A stretch of 64,000 bases of DNA, taken from the NCBI RefSeq assembly GCF_048898065.1, contig NZ_JBLWFI010000001.1:1-64000 (forward strand), written 5' to 3'. The notes under the pieces were generated by a model. That model did no database searches. It was given only the letters and a program-made list of their open reading frames with translations, and had not been told where the DNA came from. Origin of the DNA: Tepidibacillus_B infernus (lineage in GTDB: Bacteria > Bacillota > Bacilli > Tepidibacillales > Tepidibacillaceae). Position numbers and translations under genes: made by a program. Positions 35,317 to 44,489 of this stretch are shown one piece after another (positions within the stretch are counted from its first letter, which is position 1; each line of letters opens with the position of its first letter).

Positions 35317-36697
35317 AGAAACCAGATAAATAAATCGGATACTCAAGCAAAGATTTAATCGATTCCTCATTTGCCTGTTTTAAACTTGGATGCTTAAAAA
35401 TAGAACGACCTGGTTTTGAATTGACTTCAAAAAGCCAAACATGATGATTTTTGTCTACACCTACATCTAATCCTAATTCACCAAGGGGTTGGTTTAGGTT
35501 TTGTTCTAAATGTTTAGCAATCTGGATACTTTTACTTTTTATTTCTTCAAGCACATAGGAAGTATCCTGTTTAAAGATTTCTTTTATAAATTCCGATGCA
35601 TTGATCAGTTGGCCACCTGTTCGAATATGGGTAGTTACACTACCTTTTCCTGCAGCTTTTGCACCGATTGCAATCAATTTCCATCGATTCCTTTTATTTT
35701 TGTGTAATTGTACCCTAAAATCGACCGGCCTGTGTTGATATTCAACTAAAGTGATTCCTTGCTGAATAATATAACGGTTAAGTCTAATTGGCTGTTTGGT
35801 TAGAAAGGTAAAGAGGGCATTTATTTGTTTAAAATCAAATGATTGATTGAACTGTTTATTTCTAAATTGAAGCGTATACGCGTTGTTGGTTTTTGTTATT
35901 TTGTAGATTCCTTTGCCTAAACTTCCTCCAGCTGGTTTTAAATAAACGATCGGGTACTTCTTGAGCATATTTTTTAACAAAGGGAGTGAGGGATTGGCAT
36001 GCGTTTCTGGAATCGAACTTTTTATAGTAGGATCGTTAGTTAAGATCTGATTAATCTCCCATTTATTAAAAAAATTATCGTTAAATAGTTTACCTCCTGA
36101 TTGAAGATACTGTTTTTTAAATTGTTGCACGGATGGATGTTGTTCACTTCCACGGTTTAAAACCCGATTATATACAACGTCTGGTAAAGAAATGGTAGCA
36201 TATTCCCATGTTTTATTTTGATTCGCTGTTGGAAATAGAAAAATTCCTTTAACCGTTTTATCTCGCCAATTGACGGTACCTGGTTGAAATACAAAGTAAT
36301 AGGCTGGATAAGAACCCTCTTTTGTTAATAGGTCAAAAAAGAATTTACTAAAGGGATGTCGAAAGTGTTTCAGTGATTCCAGAAAATCCGCGCCTGAATA
36401 AGCAGAAGTTAAAATCCCAATAATTGGCCCAATTTGTAGACCACGGTGATCACGCTTGATCATGAGCTTTTTGTGATAGGGCAGTTTGATTTTCTTTTCG
36501 ATTAAAGACGAAATGAGAAGTAAATCTTGATTTGATTGGTGTTGAAGAACACGAACCATGATAGGCTCTTTTAAGCCAAAATAAATAGGGATGGTTTGAT
36601 TAGGTGTTAAATGAAGTTGTTGCAATAAAGATTTTGAAAGCCAGATCGTGTCTTTATGCTGATTTACTGTTTTAATGTGGATTAAAATGGGAACCAC
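35315..36697 (-). CDS. YheC/YheD family ATP-grasp protein (paralogue 3)
   Basis: About 460 aa. The same motif series as its neighbours: GPIIGILTSAY, DVVYNRVLNRG, NDNFFNKWE, LKPAGGSLGKGIY (ATP loop), YIIQQGI, DFRVQLHKN, DVGVDKNHHVWLFEVNSKPG. The start is uncertain. The frame has no ATG; GTG 36697 has a site too close to it, a TTG at 36727 has none, and an ATT at 36688 has an ideally spaced AAGGTGG. All candidates overlap the end of the upstream paralogue, so coupled translation is likely. Confidence 0.82.
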   Translation of the reverse strand: MVPILIHIKTVNQHKDTIWLSKSLLQQLHLTPNQTIPIYFGLKEPIMVRVLQHQSNQDLLLISSLIEKKIKLPYHKKLMIKRDHRGLQIGPIIGILTSAYSGADFLESLKHFRHPFSKFFFDLLTKEGSYPAYYFVFQPGTVNWRDKTVKGIFLFPTANQNKTWEYATISLPDVVYNRVLNRGSEQHPSVQQFKKQYLQSGGKLFNDNFFNKWEINQILTNDPTIKSSIPETHANPSLPLLKNMLKKYPIVYLKPAGGSLGKGIYKITKTNNAYTLQFRNKQFNQSFDFKQINALFTFLTKQPIRLNRYIIQQGITLVEYQHRPVDFRVQLHKNKRNRWKLIAIGAKAAGKGSVTTHIRTGGQLINASEFIKEIFKQDTSYVLEEIKSKSIQIAKHLEQNLNQPLGELGLDVGVDKNHHVWLFEVNSKPGRSIFKHPSLKQANEESIKSLLEYPIYLSGF

Positions 36698-37769
36698 CTT
36701 CTTTAAATAGAAATTCCATATATTCAATCGGTTGAGTCATTGATTTTCTACTTAACTCAAGCTCGCCTAATAAAGAAAAAACTTGACGACCTGGTTTGGA
36801 GTTTGCCTCAATCACCCATACTTTACCTTGACGATTTATACCTAAATCCAGGCCTACTTCAAATAAATGACCATGATTAGATTCGATAAAAGGTGGAATG
36901 CTTTCAGACAGTGATGAAATAAGGTTTTGAATTTTATTCGCTTTTGCTACGCCAAACTCTTCAAGAAGCAGTTTATTTACTGGTTGAACTGTACCACCAC
37001 CATGGAGATTAGAAGTAATATTGGTGGAGTCGCCTATTCTTGCTGCCATTCCTGTGATTTCCCATCTTCCAACATAGTTTTTTTGGACTAAGACTCTAAT
37101 ATCATAGGGCTGTTTTGATTTTGTAGTAAGGTCTAAATATTGCTGAATAATATACTTTTTTCCACTGATAAAATTTAATATCCATTGACTTAATTGGCTA
37201 CGATTGAGAAATATTTGTTGAATTTTTTGATTGGCTTGATTACGTCCAACCATTTCATATTGATGATGTTTTTTTTGAACCCTGATGATTCCTTTACCAT
37301 GACTACCACTTATGGGTTTGAGGATGATAGGGAAGTGGTCTAACCACGTAAATGATTGTTGAACTCCTTTAAAAATAGCTGTTTTAGGAAGGTGTTCCTT
37401 ATAGATTGGATTCGCTGATAGAATTTGATAGAGTTGCCATTTCCCATGTAAAGCTTCACTAAGGAAGGTGATTTGTTTTTCCTTTTTCATTCGCTCAATA
37501 TAAGGTCTATATTTGCTATAATCCGTAAAAATCCGGTCATAAACAAAATGGGGAATGGGGAACCAACCTTCCACCCATTTTTTTGAAGGTAGATTAAATT
37601 GAAATCCTCGTACTCGTTTATTTTTCCAATCGATTTGATCGGGATAAAAGACATAAACCAGTATATTACGTTGTTTTCCTATTAGTTGAAGGTTTTGATA
37701 AAAACCCTTTTCGAGGAATAGACGATTTTTTATTTTCCCCACCATAATACCTAATATTGGTTTATTCAT
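36672..37769 (-). CDS. YheC/YheD family ATP-grasp protein (paralogue 2, short)
   Basis: 365 aa. It lacks the roughly 80-residue N-terminal beta domain of its neighbours, beginning directly at the PILGIMVGK motif. In this it resembles B. subtilis YheC (363 aa), whereas the longer ones resemble YheD. The ATP-grasp motifs LKPISGSHGKGII, YIIQQYLDL, YDIRVLVQKN and DLGINRQGKVWVIEANSKPG are intact. Its ATG overlaps the stop of the preceding gene (ATGA). Confidence 0.88.
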   Translation of the reverse strand: MNKPILGIMVGKIKNRLFLEKGFYQNLQLIGKQRNILVYVFYPDQIDWKNKRVRGFQFNLPSKKWVEGWFPIPHFVYDRIFTDYSKYRPYIERMKKEKQITFLSEALHGKWQLYQILSANPIYKEHLPKTAIFKGVQQSFTWLDHFPIILKPISGSHGKGIIRVQKKHHQYEMVGRNQANQKIQQIFLNRSQLSQWILNFISGKKYIIQQYLDLTTKSKQPYDIRVLVQKNYVGRWEITGMAARIGDSTNITSNLHGGGTVQPVNKLLLEEFGVAKANKIQNLISSLSESIPPFIESNHGHLFEVGLDLGINRQGKVWVIEANSKPGRQVFSLLGELELSRKSMTQPIEYMEFLFKEGGSHFNPH

Positions 37770-39166
37770 TGGTTTCCACCTGACTTCAAGCGTTTTTTCC
37801 CTATTTTTGTTTTCAAATGATTTTTAAATCCGGAAACAAAAAGCACATATTTTAATAGTTGCATTACAGATGGCCTTGGTCCATTTAATTGAGATTCTTC
37901 CGTTTTTGAAGGTTTTGAATTAACTTCTAAAAGCCACACATTTCCGTTTGTGTCTAAGGCGAGATCAATTCCAAACTCAGCAAAATTTCCTGTGGATGAT
38001 TCTTCAAGATGTTGTGCAATCGCTAATGCAAGGGTTCTAAATCTCTGCTTAGAGATTTTTTTGTCTTTCACAGAATCAGACAAACGGATCGTTTTCATTA
38101 CACCACTTTGTGTGCCACCACGAGCCAAATTTGAGACAAAATGTTGATCACTGGCTATTCTAGCAACCATCGAGGTGATCGCCCATTTTCCATATTTGTT
38201 TTTTTGAGTGAGAATGCGGAAATCAATGGGTCTTTTTTCAATTTGAATCAGTGGTAAGCCTTGTTGAACCAAGTAAGGCTCTGTATTTAGTCTAGGTTGT
38301 AAGTGTTTAAACATTTGCCCGATAGAATGAAAAGTATGGGTAATCGAACCTTGGGAACGGGAATATTGGACGATAAACAAATGATTATTTTGCTTTTCGA
38401 TTCTGATAATCCCCCGTCCTAATGCACCATTTGTTGGTTTTAAATAAAGGATAGGATATTTGACTAACATCTCTTTTATAGTTAAGATTCCTTTATAATA
38501 TCTCGTTTCTGGCATCATTGAGTGGATGGGGGTTGGCTTTAATATTTCGTAGACTTGCCATTTATTCAAGAAATGTTCATTAAAGAAATGAAGATGGTAT
38601 TGTTGTTTTAAGTTTGTAATCGATTCTTTTAAGGATTTCTCAATGTTTCGTGAGGATATTCTGTTGTAAACAACATTGGGAATAGGAAAAATATGTTTTA
38701 GCCAATGTTTGTCTTTAAGTACCCACCCTGTCACACTTTGTGTTTGTTTGTTGATATCTTTCATTGTAAAAACATAGGTTAATAATCCTTTGCTTTTTGA
38801 TACCATGGAAATTTCCTCACAAAAGGTAGTTAATTTTCCAAAGGGTGCTTGTGGGTGTGAGGAGTCGATATGCTGAACGAGAATGCCAAGTATGGGTCCT
38901 AATTTAAGGCCTTCTGCTGTATCGTATCGAGCATGGATTTGTAAACCATTTGGTATTAATAATTTTGTAGCGATAGAAGAAGGGATTCTTAACAAATGAC
39001 CGAAGTTTGAACTTACTCTTACCATCACCTCAGTTTTTTTGTTGCCAAAGGAAATAGAAAATGGTTTTTGAAGTGGAAGGTTTAATTGACTGATCAGTGT
39101 TGGATTCACATAGATGATATTGTTTTTGATTTCATGTTCCTCTACTTGAATGGCCAATACTGTCAT
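37766..39166 (-). CDS. YheC/YheD family ATP-grasp protein (paralogue 1)
   Basis: 466 aa, first gene of the cluster. The N-terminal beta domain (about 1-85) precedes GPILGILVQH. Then come VVYNRISSRN, NEHFLNKWQVY, LKPTNGALGRGII (ATP loop), YLVQQGL, DFRILTQKN and DLALDTNGNVWLLEVNSKP. The ATG at 39166 is preferred because aaggaagggg lies 9 nt upstream and relatives start with a short beta strand here; the frame opens at a TTG at 39202. It is divergent from yheB. Confidence 0.88.
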   Translation of the reverse strand: MTVLAIQVEEHEIKNNIIYVNPTLISQLNLPLQKPFSISFGNKKTEVMVRVSSNFGHLLRIPSSIATKLLIPNGLQIHARYDTAEGLKLGPILGILVQHIDSSHPQAPFGKLTTFCEEISMVSKSKGLLTYVFTMKDINKQTQSVTGWVLKDKHWLKHIFPIPNVVYNRISSRNIEKSLKESITNLKQQYHLHFFNEHFLNKWQVYEILKPTPIHSMMPETRYYKGILTIKEMLVKYPILYLKPTNGALGRGIIRIEKQNNHLFIVQYSRSQGSITHTFHSIGQMFKHLQPRLNTEPYLVQQGLPLIQIEKRPIDFRILTQKNKYGKWAITSMVARIASDQHFVSNLARGGTQSGVMKTIRLSDSVKDKKISKQRFRTLALAIAQHLEESSTGNFAEFGIDLALDTNGNVWLLEVNSKPSKTEESQLNGPRPSVMQLLKYVLFVSGFKNHLKTKIGKKRLKSGGNQ

Positions 39167-39278
39167 GTTTTTCATCCCCTTCCTTAGGTTGTGCCAAAGC
39201 AAAATAAGCTACTTCATAATATGTTTAGGTGACTAACATGGTGTTAGGCTAAGGTCACATAGAAAGAGGGAATTATTT

Positions 39279-40382
39279 ATGTTTTTCATTATGATATCTA
39301 TAGGAATAGGCGCGTTGATTGGTGCTTTTACCAATGCATTAGCGATCAAAATGTTATTTCGACCATTCAAATCATGGAAGATTGGAAGCTGGCAAGTTCC
39401 TTTTACCCCTGGTTTGATTCCAAAAAGAAGAAGTGAGATTGCAGAACAACTGGGACATATGGTTGAGAACTATTTATTTACCGCAGAAGGGTTAAAACAA
39501 TTTATTGAAAAATCGGGAATCAGGAACCAATTATTAGAGAAATTACAGCTAAACATACAGGGGTTGGTTCAACAGAATCAAACAGTCAAAGAGATGATGA
39601 ATCCATTCTTATCTGAGGAATGGGAGGCAAAGATAAAAGGGATGATTCAACAAAAGGCTCTAGATTATTTATCTAGAGATGAGGTAAGGGCAAAATCCTT
39701 AGCCGACTTCTTATCTGAACCAGCTTTAATCAAAATTGAAGATCGTTTAGGACAGCTTTCCCAAATGTTTATTCAGGAAATTAAAGACTTTCTACACTCA
39801 TTTAAGGGAAAAGTTTGGCTTGATTCGATTGTTAAACAATTATTTGAAGGCAAAAGAATGATTGGTTTTTTAGCTGGTATGCTGTTAGAAGGCGAACAAA
39901 TTCAGCAAAAACTTTTATCCTATTTTGATCAAATACTTGAAAAGCCTGATACACAGCAAGTTTTTCAAACTTTTTTAGTTAATGAGTGGAATCAAATGAA
40001 AGAGAAACCGATTGGCGATTGGCTAGATGACTTCGACCCTATCTTACATACGCAATTGGAGGAGATCTTAGATAAAGGATTGGAGAAGGCTCAGAATCTC
40101 CCCTTCCAGCAAGTGATTGATCTATTAAATAAACATAACTTTTTAGAAAGAGCCTATCATTGGTTTTTTGAGCTTTTTCAAGAAAAAATGGACAAGATCT
40201 TTTCCTATTTATCGATTGCAGAGGTAGTGAAGACCGAAGTTAACGCTTTTTCTTTAGAAGAATTTGAAAAAATGATTTTGGAGATTACCAATCGAGAATT
40301 AAAGATGATTACTTATCTTGGAGGAGTATTAGGGGGATTTATCGGGCTTTTCCAAGGGGTTTTGTTTCTTTTCTTTAAATAA
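39279..40382 (+). CDS. yheB: DUF445 family membrane protein YheB
   Basis: 367 aa. Hydrophobic N-terminal (IMISIGIGALIGAFTNALAIKMLF) and C-terminal (LGGVLGGFIGLFQGVLFLFF) helices flank a long, mainly alpha-helical charged domain, as in B. subtilis YheB. The function is unknown. It is divergent from the YheC/D cluster and adjacent to yheA, which reproduces the yheABCD neighbourhood of Bacillus. The ribosome site is gaaagaggg before the ATG. Confidence 0.92.
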   Translation: MFFIMISIGIGALIGAFTNALAIKMLFRPFKSWKIGSWQVPFTPGLIPKRRSEIAEQLGHMVENYLFTAEGLKQFIEKSGIRNQLLEKLQLNIQGLVQQNQTVKEMMNPFLSEEWEAKIKGMIQQKALDYLSRDEVRAKSLADFLSEPALIKIEDRLGQLSQMFIQEIKDFLHSFKGKVWLDSIVKQLFEGKRMIGFLAGMLLEGEQIQQKLLSYFDQILEKPDTQQVFQTFLVNEWNQMKEKPIGDWLDDFDPILHTQLEEILDKGLEKAQNLPFQQVIDLLNKHNFLERAYHWFFELFQEKMDKIFSYLSIAEVVKTEVNAFSLEEFEKMILEITNRELKMITYLGGVLGGFIGLFQGVLFLFFK

Positions 40383-40443
40383 AAAAGGTTTTAAGATGGA
40401 AAACGATAAATATATATAAAAAGAAAAAAAGGAGGGAAGTATC

Positions 40444-40788
40444 ATGTCAAATCCTTATGACAAGGCCTATGAACTAGCGAGAGTGATTGAAGAAAACGAA
40501 AATTATAAGACGGTGAAGGAATTAACAATAAAAGTGATGTCAAATCCGGATCAGATGAAGTTGATTGAAGAATTTCGCAGGAAACAGTTTGGCATGCAAG
40601 AAAAACAACTAAAAGGCTTATCCATTGAACAGCATGAGCTTGAAGAGACTAATCAATTATATGAAAACTTAAGTGAAAATCCAGAGATTAAGAAATTACT
40701 TGATGCAGAAGAAAGGCTAAGCATGTTATTTGTAGATATCAATCGAATTTTAACTGAACCATTAGAAAAAATTTATAAAAAATCATAG
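40444..40788 (+). CDS. yheA: YheA family protein (YlbF/YmcA superfamily)
   Basis: 114 aa, entirely alpha-helical and charged, like B. subtilis YheA. It belongs to the superfamily of YlbF and YmcA, small proteins that form complexes affecting RNA processing and developmental decisions; YheA itself has no assigned role. A strong aaggaggg site precedes the ATG. It is 61 nt downstream of yheB and 14 nt upstream of the next gene. Confidence 0.92.
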   Translation: MSNPYDKAYELARVIEENENYKTVKELTIKVMSNPDQMKLIEEFRRKQFGMQEKQLKGLSIEQHELEETNQLYENLSENPEIKKLLDAEERLSMLFVDINRILTEPLEKIYKKS

Positions 40789-40802
40789 AAAGGGTGGAAA
40801 GA

Positions 40803-41489
40803 ATGGAAATTCGTTATCATGGACATAGTTGTCTAGAATTAAGGGGACAAAAAGGCTCTCTAATCATTGATCCTTTTATTACGGGAAATACCCATGCAAA
40901 AGTTTCTGTAAGTGAAATTAAGGTAGATTATATTTATCTTACTCATGGGCATGGAGATCATATTGGCGATGCTGTACAAATAGCCAAAAATAATGATGCT
41001 ACCATTATTGCCCCCTTTGAACTAGCCACTTACATGGGATGGCAAGGTGTGAAGGCCCATCCATTACACATTGGTGGAAGTTTTGCTTTTCCTTTTGGTC
41101 GTGTTAAGGCAACCCAAGCATTTCATGGCTCAGGATTTGTGAATGAAGCGAATCAACAAATCGTCTATCTCGGTATGCCAAGTGGTGTGGTTGTGGAGAT
41201 GGATGGAAAAAAGATCTATCATGCAGGTGATACCGGGCTATTTGGTGATATGAAGTTATTAGAAAACGAACAACTTGATATTGCCTTTCTACCGATTGGA
41301 GATAATTTTACGATGGGGCCAGAGGATGCTCTGCTAGCAGCAGAATGGATTAAAGCGAAAAAGGTGGTACCAATTCATTTTAATACATTCCCAGTCATTC
41401 AACAGGATCCAGAGCAGTTCGTTGCTCGCCTAAAAGCCAAAGGGATGGATAGCGAAGTCATACCAATGAATCAGTGGATAAAGCTTTAG
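40803..41489 (+). CDS. ytkL: UPF0173 metal-dependent hydrolase (YtkL)
   Basis: 228 aa metallo-beta-lactamase-fold protein. Zinc ligands are visible in THGHGDHIGD near residue 50, AFHGSG near 104, HAGDTGLFGD near 142 and the late VPIHFNT near 195. The substrate is unknown. The ATG at 40803 follows gggtgg; an in-frame GTG at 40794 is a poorer choice. It begins the ytkL-ytpI-ytoI set, in the same order as in B. subtilis. Confidence 0.93.
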   Translation: MEIRYHGHSCLELRGQKGSLIIDPFITGNTHAKVSVSEIKVDYIYLTHGHGDHIGDAVQIAKNNDATIIAPFELATYMGWQGVKAHPLHIGGSFAFPFGRVKATQAFHGSGFVNEANQQIVYLGMPSGVVVEMDGKKIYHAGDTGLFGDMKLLENEQLDIAFLPIGDNFTMGPEDALLAAEWIKAKKVVPIHFNTFPVIQQDPEQFVARLKAKGMDSEVIPMNQWIKL

Positions 41490-41537
41490 TTCTTTTTTAC
41501 CATCTTTGGACATACATTGGATGTGGGAGGGATTAAA

Positions 41538-41816
41538 ATGAAAATATTTAAAACGATTATTTATCTCATTCTCACATTAGCTGTTATTTTTTACGCGATT
41601 CCAAGGGTTCCCTTATTTGATTCGTCTAGTTTGGCAAAAGCCTTTAGTATCGTTTGGTTCTTCTTTTCATTACTCATTCTAGGTTCCCATTTAGACCATT
41701 TGCTAGGATTAGATGAGGAGAAAAGAATACGCTTAGCACACTTAGAAAAGGTTCGGCTTTGGAGAAAAGAACAACATCTCTTACAATCTTCTAAAAGGCA
41801 TTACGAAAAAGCGTAA
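41538..41816 (+). CDS. ytpI: YtpI-like small membrane protein
   Basis: 92 aa. Two hydrophobic helices (about residues 4-22 and 34-52) and a basic, charged tail of about 35 residues. Size, topology and place between ytkL and ytoI match B. subtilis YtpI; the function is unknown. The ATG at 41538 lies 7 nt after gggaggg, which argues against the earlier in-frame ATG at 41517. Confidence 0.85.
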   Translation: MKIFKTIIYLILTLAVIFYAIPRVPLFDSSSLAKAFSIVWFFFSLLILGSHLDHLLGLDEEKRIRLAHLEKVRLWRKEQHLLQSSKRHYEKA

Positions 41817-41926
41817 TGCCTTTTGTCTTCATTGAATCCAAATCATTCTTTTTGTTATAATTGATTATAACAGAAATGATAGCTGATGTTAGAACAGCTA
41901 TTTTTAAGAAAGTTTGGGTGAAAAAA

Positions 41927-43240
41927 TTGACGACAAAACATGAACAGATTCTAAGATATATTGAAGAACTTCCAGTAGGGACAAAAATTTCTGTACGACA
42001 GATGGCAAAAGAACTAGAAGTTAGTGAAGGAACTGCCTATCGGGCAATTAAAGAGGCAGAAAATCAAGGATATGTAAGTACGATTGAACGGGTTGGGACA
42101 GTAAGGATCGAAATGAAACAAAAAGCAAATATAGAAAAGTTAACTTTTGCCGAAGTGGTTAATATTGTGGATGGCCAGATTTTAGGAGGTAGGGGAGGCT
42201 TACATAAAACCCTAAATAAGTTTGTGATTGGCGCGATGAAATTAGAGGATATGATGAAATATGTTGATCCTGGCAACCTATTGATTGTAGGTAACCGGGT
42301 TCAAGCACATAAACTCACATTAAAACAAGGAGCAGCTGTTCTTATTACTGGCGGATTTGATACAAGCGAAGAGGTTAAAGAGTTGGCAGATGAAATGGAA
42401 TTACCGATTATTTCATCAAGCTATGATACCTTCACTGTCGCTTCTTTGATCAATCGCGCAATTTATGATCGTTTAATTAAAAAAGAGATTGTCATGGTGG
42501 AAGATATTATTCCTGAACAGGCTGAAGTGACTTACTTGAATGATGATCAGACGGTTGGTGATTGGCAACGTTTAGTTGAGAAAACCCATCATAGTCGTTT
42601 TCCTGTTGTAGATCATCAATTAAAATTAGTAGGAATTGTCACGCCAAAGGATATTGTGGGGAAGGAATCTTCAGTCCCCATTGATAAAGTGATGACCAAA
42701 AACCCAATCTCTGTTACAGCAAAAACCTCTGTTGCTTCAGCAGCCCATATGATGGTTTGGGAAGGTATCGAGTTGCTACCAGTCGTAGATACTTACCGTC
42801 GTCTGATTGGAGTGATTAGTCGTCAAGATGTGATTAAGGGTTTACAGTATATTCAAAAACAGCCGCAAATTGGAGAAAAGATTGATGACTTGGTGAATAA
42901 ACAATTTGAGGAACGTAAAATAGAAGATGGCTCGATTATCTTTGTTGGAGAAGTAAATCCGCAAATGACAAACCAGTTGGGGGCATTATCAAGCGGACCC
43001 CTTATTAGCCTGATTACAGAAGCAGCTCATCGTGTGTTAAGGCACCATAAAAAAGGAGATCTTGTCCCTGAAAATTTAATGATCTATTTTGTAAAACCTG
43101 TGCAAATCGAAAGTGAGATCGAAATACGACCTAAAGTGATCGAAGTTAGCCGTAAATTTGGGAAGGTCGATGTAGAAGTCTATCATAAGAACCAATTGGT
43201 GAGTAAGGCCATGATTACTTCTCAAGTTTTAGAACGTTAA
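41927..43240 (+). CDS. ytoI: DRTGG/CBS-domain regulator-like protein YtoI
   Basis: 437 aa (B. subtilis YtoI 439). Four parts in order: an N-terminal winged helix (about 1-65, VSEGTAYRAIKEAENQGYVSTIERVG), a DRTGG domain (about 80-185), two CBS domains (about 190-310) that usually bind adenosine nucleotides, and a C-terminal hotdog thioesterase-like domain (about 320-437). The TTG at 41927 is chosen over the upstream ATG because alignment with YtoI starts here and gggtga precedes it. The ligand and DNA target are unknown. Confidence 0.92.
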   Translation: MTTKHEQILRYIEELPVGTKISVRQMAKELEVSEGTAYRAIKEAENQGYVSTIERVGTVRIEMKQKANIEKLTFAEVVNIVDGQILGGRGGLHKTLNKFVIGAMKLEDMMKYVDPGNLLIVGNRVQAHKLTLKQGAAVLITGGFDTSEEVKELADEMELPIISSSYDTFTVASLINRAIYDRLIKKEIVMVEDIIPEQAEVTYLNDDQTVGDWQRLVEKTHHSRFPVVDHQLKLVGIVTPKDIVGKESSVPIDKVMTKNPISVTAKTSVASAAHMMVWEGIELLPVVDTYRRLIGVISRQDVIKGLQYIQKQPQIGEKIDDLVNKQFEERKIEDGSIIFVGEVNPQMTNQLGALSSGPLISLITEAAHRVLRHHKKGDLVPENLMIYFVKPVQIESEIEIRPKVIEVSRKFGKVDVEVYHKNQLVSKAMITSQVLER

Positions 43241-43247
43241 CCATCAA

Positions 43248-43286
43248 GATAACCCGACATTTCATAGGAAGAGATGTCGGGTTATT
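43248..43286. terminator. Hairpin after ytoI (terminator-like)
   Basis: ATAACCCGACAT/ATGTCGGGTTAT, a 12-bp stem. The following T run is weak and delayed on the plus strand. It may serve the convergent small gene at 43304 as well. Confidence 0.6.
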
Positions 43287-43303
43287 AGGTAAATTCTTTT
43301 TTG

Positions 43304-43492
43304 CTATTCATCGGCTTTGACGGGAATAAACCAGCAACCTTTTTCTGTTTCATCAATATGAACAGAAATATTTTCTTCTTTTAACATTTTTTTAACTAAT
43401 GAGATGACCTCTTGTGTTTCAGCAAACGCAGAGAAACCATTTTTAATTTCTGCTACCTTTCCCCTAGCAATCTCTTTGCGATTTATTACCAT
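43304..43492 (-). CDS. Small protein of unknown function (62 aa)
   Basis: The ATG at 43492 follows an ideal aaaggaggg ribosome site, so the upstream part of the open frame is leader. The protein is mixed charged, with an amphipathic helix (TQEVISLVKKMLKEENIS) and a beta-like C-terminus (GCWFIPVKADE). No family recognised. It lies where B. subtilis has nrnA between ytoI and ytrI. A left-arm copy of the CCCACAAAAGT repeat (43530-43566) is just upstream. Confidence 0.7.
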   Translation of the reverse strand: MVINRKEIARGKVAEIKNGFSAFAETQEVISLVKKMLKEENISVHIDETEKGCWFIPVKADE

Positions 43493-43529
43493 TTCTTTTC
43501 CCTCCTTTTTAATCATTAAAGAAAGTACT

Positions 43530-43566
43530 ACTTTCTTTTCATTATCATAATGGGAACCCACAAAAG
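43530..43566. repeat. CCCACAAAAG-family repeat, left half (copy 3)
   Basis: 'actttcttttcatta' followed by 'cataatgggaacccacaaaag' reproduces 4918-4953 with few changes. The right arm is absent here. Confidence 0.5.
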
Positions 43567-43642
43567 AAATCAGAATAACACTTATACCTATTTTACACAA
43601 GGTTAAACGTTTTTGCGACCTACAAAGTAAAATTTCACAGGA

Positions 43643-44125
43643 TTATGAATCTTGTTCATGGGCAGATAGCCAGATCTCTGTCGTCGATTGAATATATATA
43701 ATCTTTACCTTGACTAAAAAAGTTTTATCCTTTGTTTTGAATGATTTATTATTTAGCAGCTGGTAGATAAATTCAGGATTTTTTCCTACCTCTATTACAT
43801 TCTTACCTACAAGAAAACGAATTTCAGCCGTTAATGTTTCCAACAAGGCGGTTTCGTCGAATGGATCTAACTTATTTTCAATATGGAAAGTAACGATTCT
43901 TATCAATTGGTTTTGTTTTCGTTCTTTTTTTTCTTGTTCTAAACTACTGATATATAATTTGTTATCATTCAATTCTTTTTGCAACTGAGCATTTTTAATA
44001 TGAAGTTGGTCTAATTGGTTGCCATGTAAAAATAATGCAATGAACATACCAAAGTAAATTCCCATCATAAAAAATAACAAAGTGCGGATCAATGGTTTAT
44101 GAAGGACCCAGGAAATATATCTCAT
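43643..44125 (-). CDS. ytrI: Sporulation membrane protein YtrI
   Basis: 160 aa. One N-terminal transmembrane helix (about 13-33), a coiled-coil-like stretch (about 38-70) and a soluble domain. It matches B. subtilis YtrI (167 aa), a mother-cell sporulation protein encoded with YtrH and needed for full spore resistance. The start overlaps the ytrH stop (ATGA), so the two are translationally coupled. Confidence 0.92.
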   Translation of the reverse strand: MRYISWVLHKPLIRTLLFFMMGIYFGMFIALFLHGNQLDQLHIKNAQLQKELNDNKLYISSLEQEKKERKQNQLIRIVTFHIENKLDPFDETALLETLTAEIRFLVGKNVIEVGKNPEFIYQLLNNKSFKTKDKTFLVKVKIIYIQSTTEIWLSAHEQDS

Positions 44126-44454
44126 GATGTAATATCCCCTTTTGCTAACAAAACGATGACTAATTTTCCTGAGTAGGCACCTGCTAAACCCATAATAATA
44201 TAGATGATTTGTTTCATCATCGGTGATAAGTCCCCACCCAGTACACCTGTTTCAAGTATTTTAAATGAATCAAACGTTCCTCCAAGAGCAACAACTAGTG
44301 CCCAAATACGCAATTTATCTGACAAGTCTATCATGGTATGGATCGGAGGCTGTTTTGTAAATAATGCGCCTAATCCGCCAAAAAGAGAACCTCCAATCAT
44401 GACGCCAAAGGCAACAAAATAATTCATAAAGAGATTTCTGATAAATTCTTGCAT
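44122..44454 (-). CDS. ytrH: Sporulation protein YtrH
   Basis: 110 aa integral membrane protein with a glycine-rich hydrophobic N-terminal half (NYFVAFGVMIGGSLFGGLGALFTKQPPIHTMID) and a second pair of helices. It matches B. subtilis YtrH (113 aa). First gene of the ytrHI operon, divergent from dnaE. I could not identify a convincing sigma-E promoter, but a short repeat copy (44490-44515) occupies the upstream region. Confidence 0.93.
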   Translation of the reverse strand: MQEFIRNLFMNYFVAFGVMIGGSLFGGLGALFTKQPPIHTMIDLSDKLRIWALVVALGGTFDSFKILETGVLGGDLSPMMKQIIYIIMGLAGAYSGKLVIVLLAKGDITS

Positions 44455-44489
44455 CTTAATCCCCTCTAACCTATAATCATTTTTTTTTA

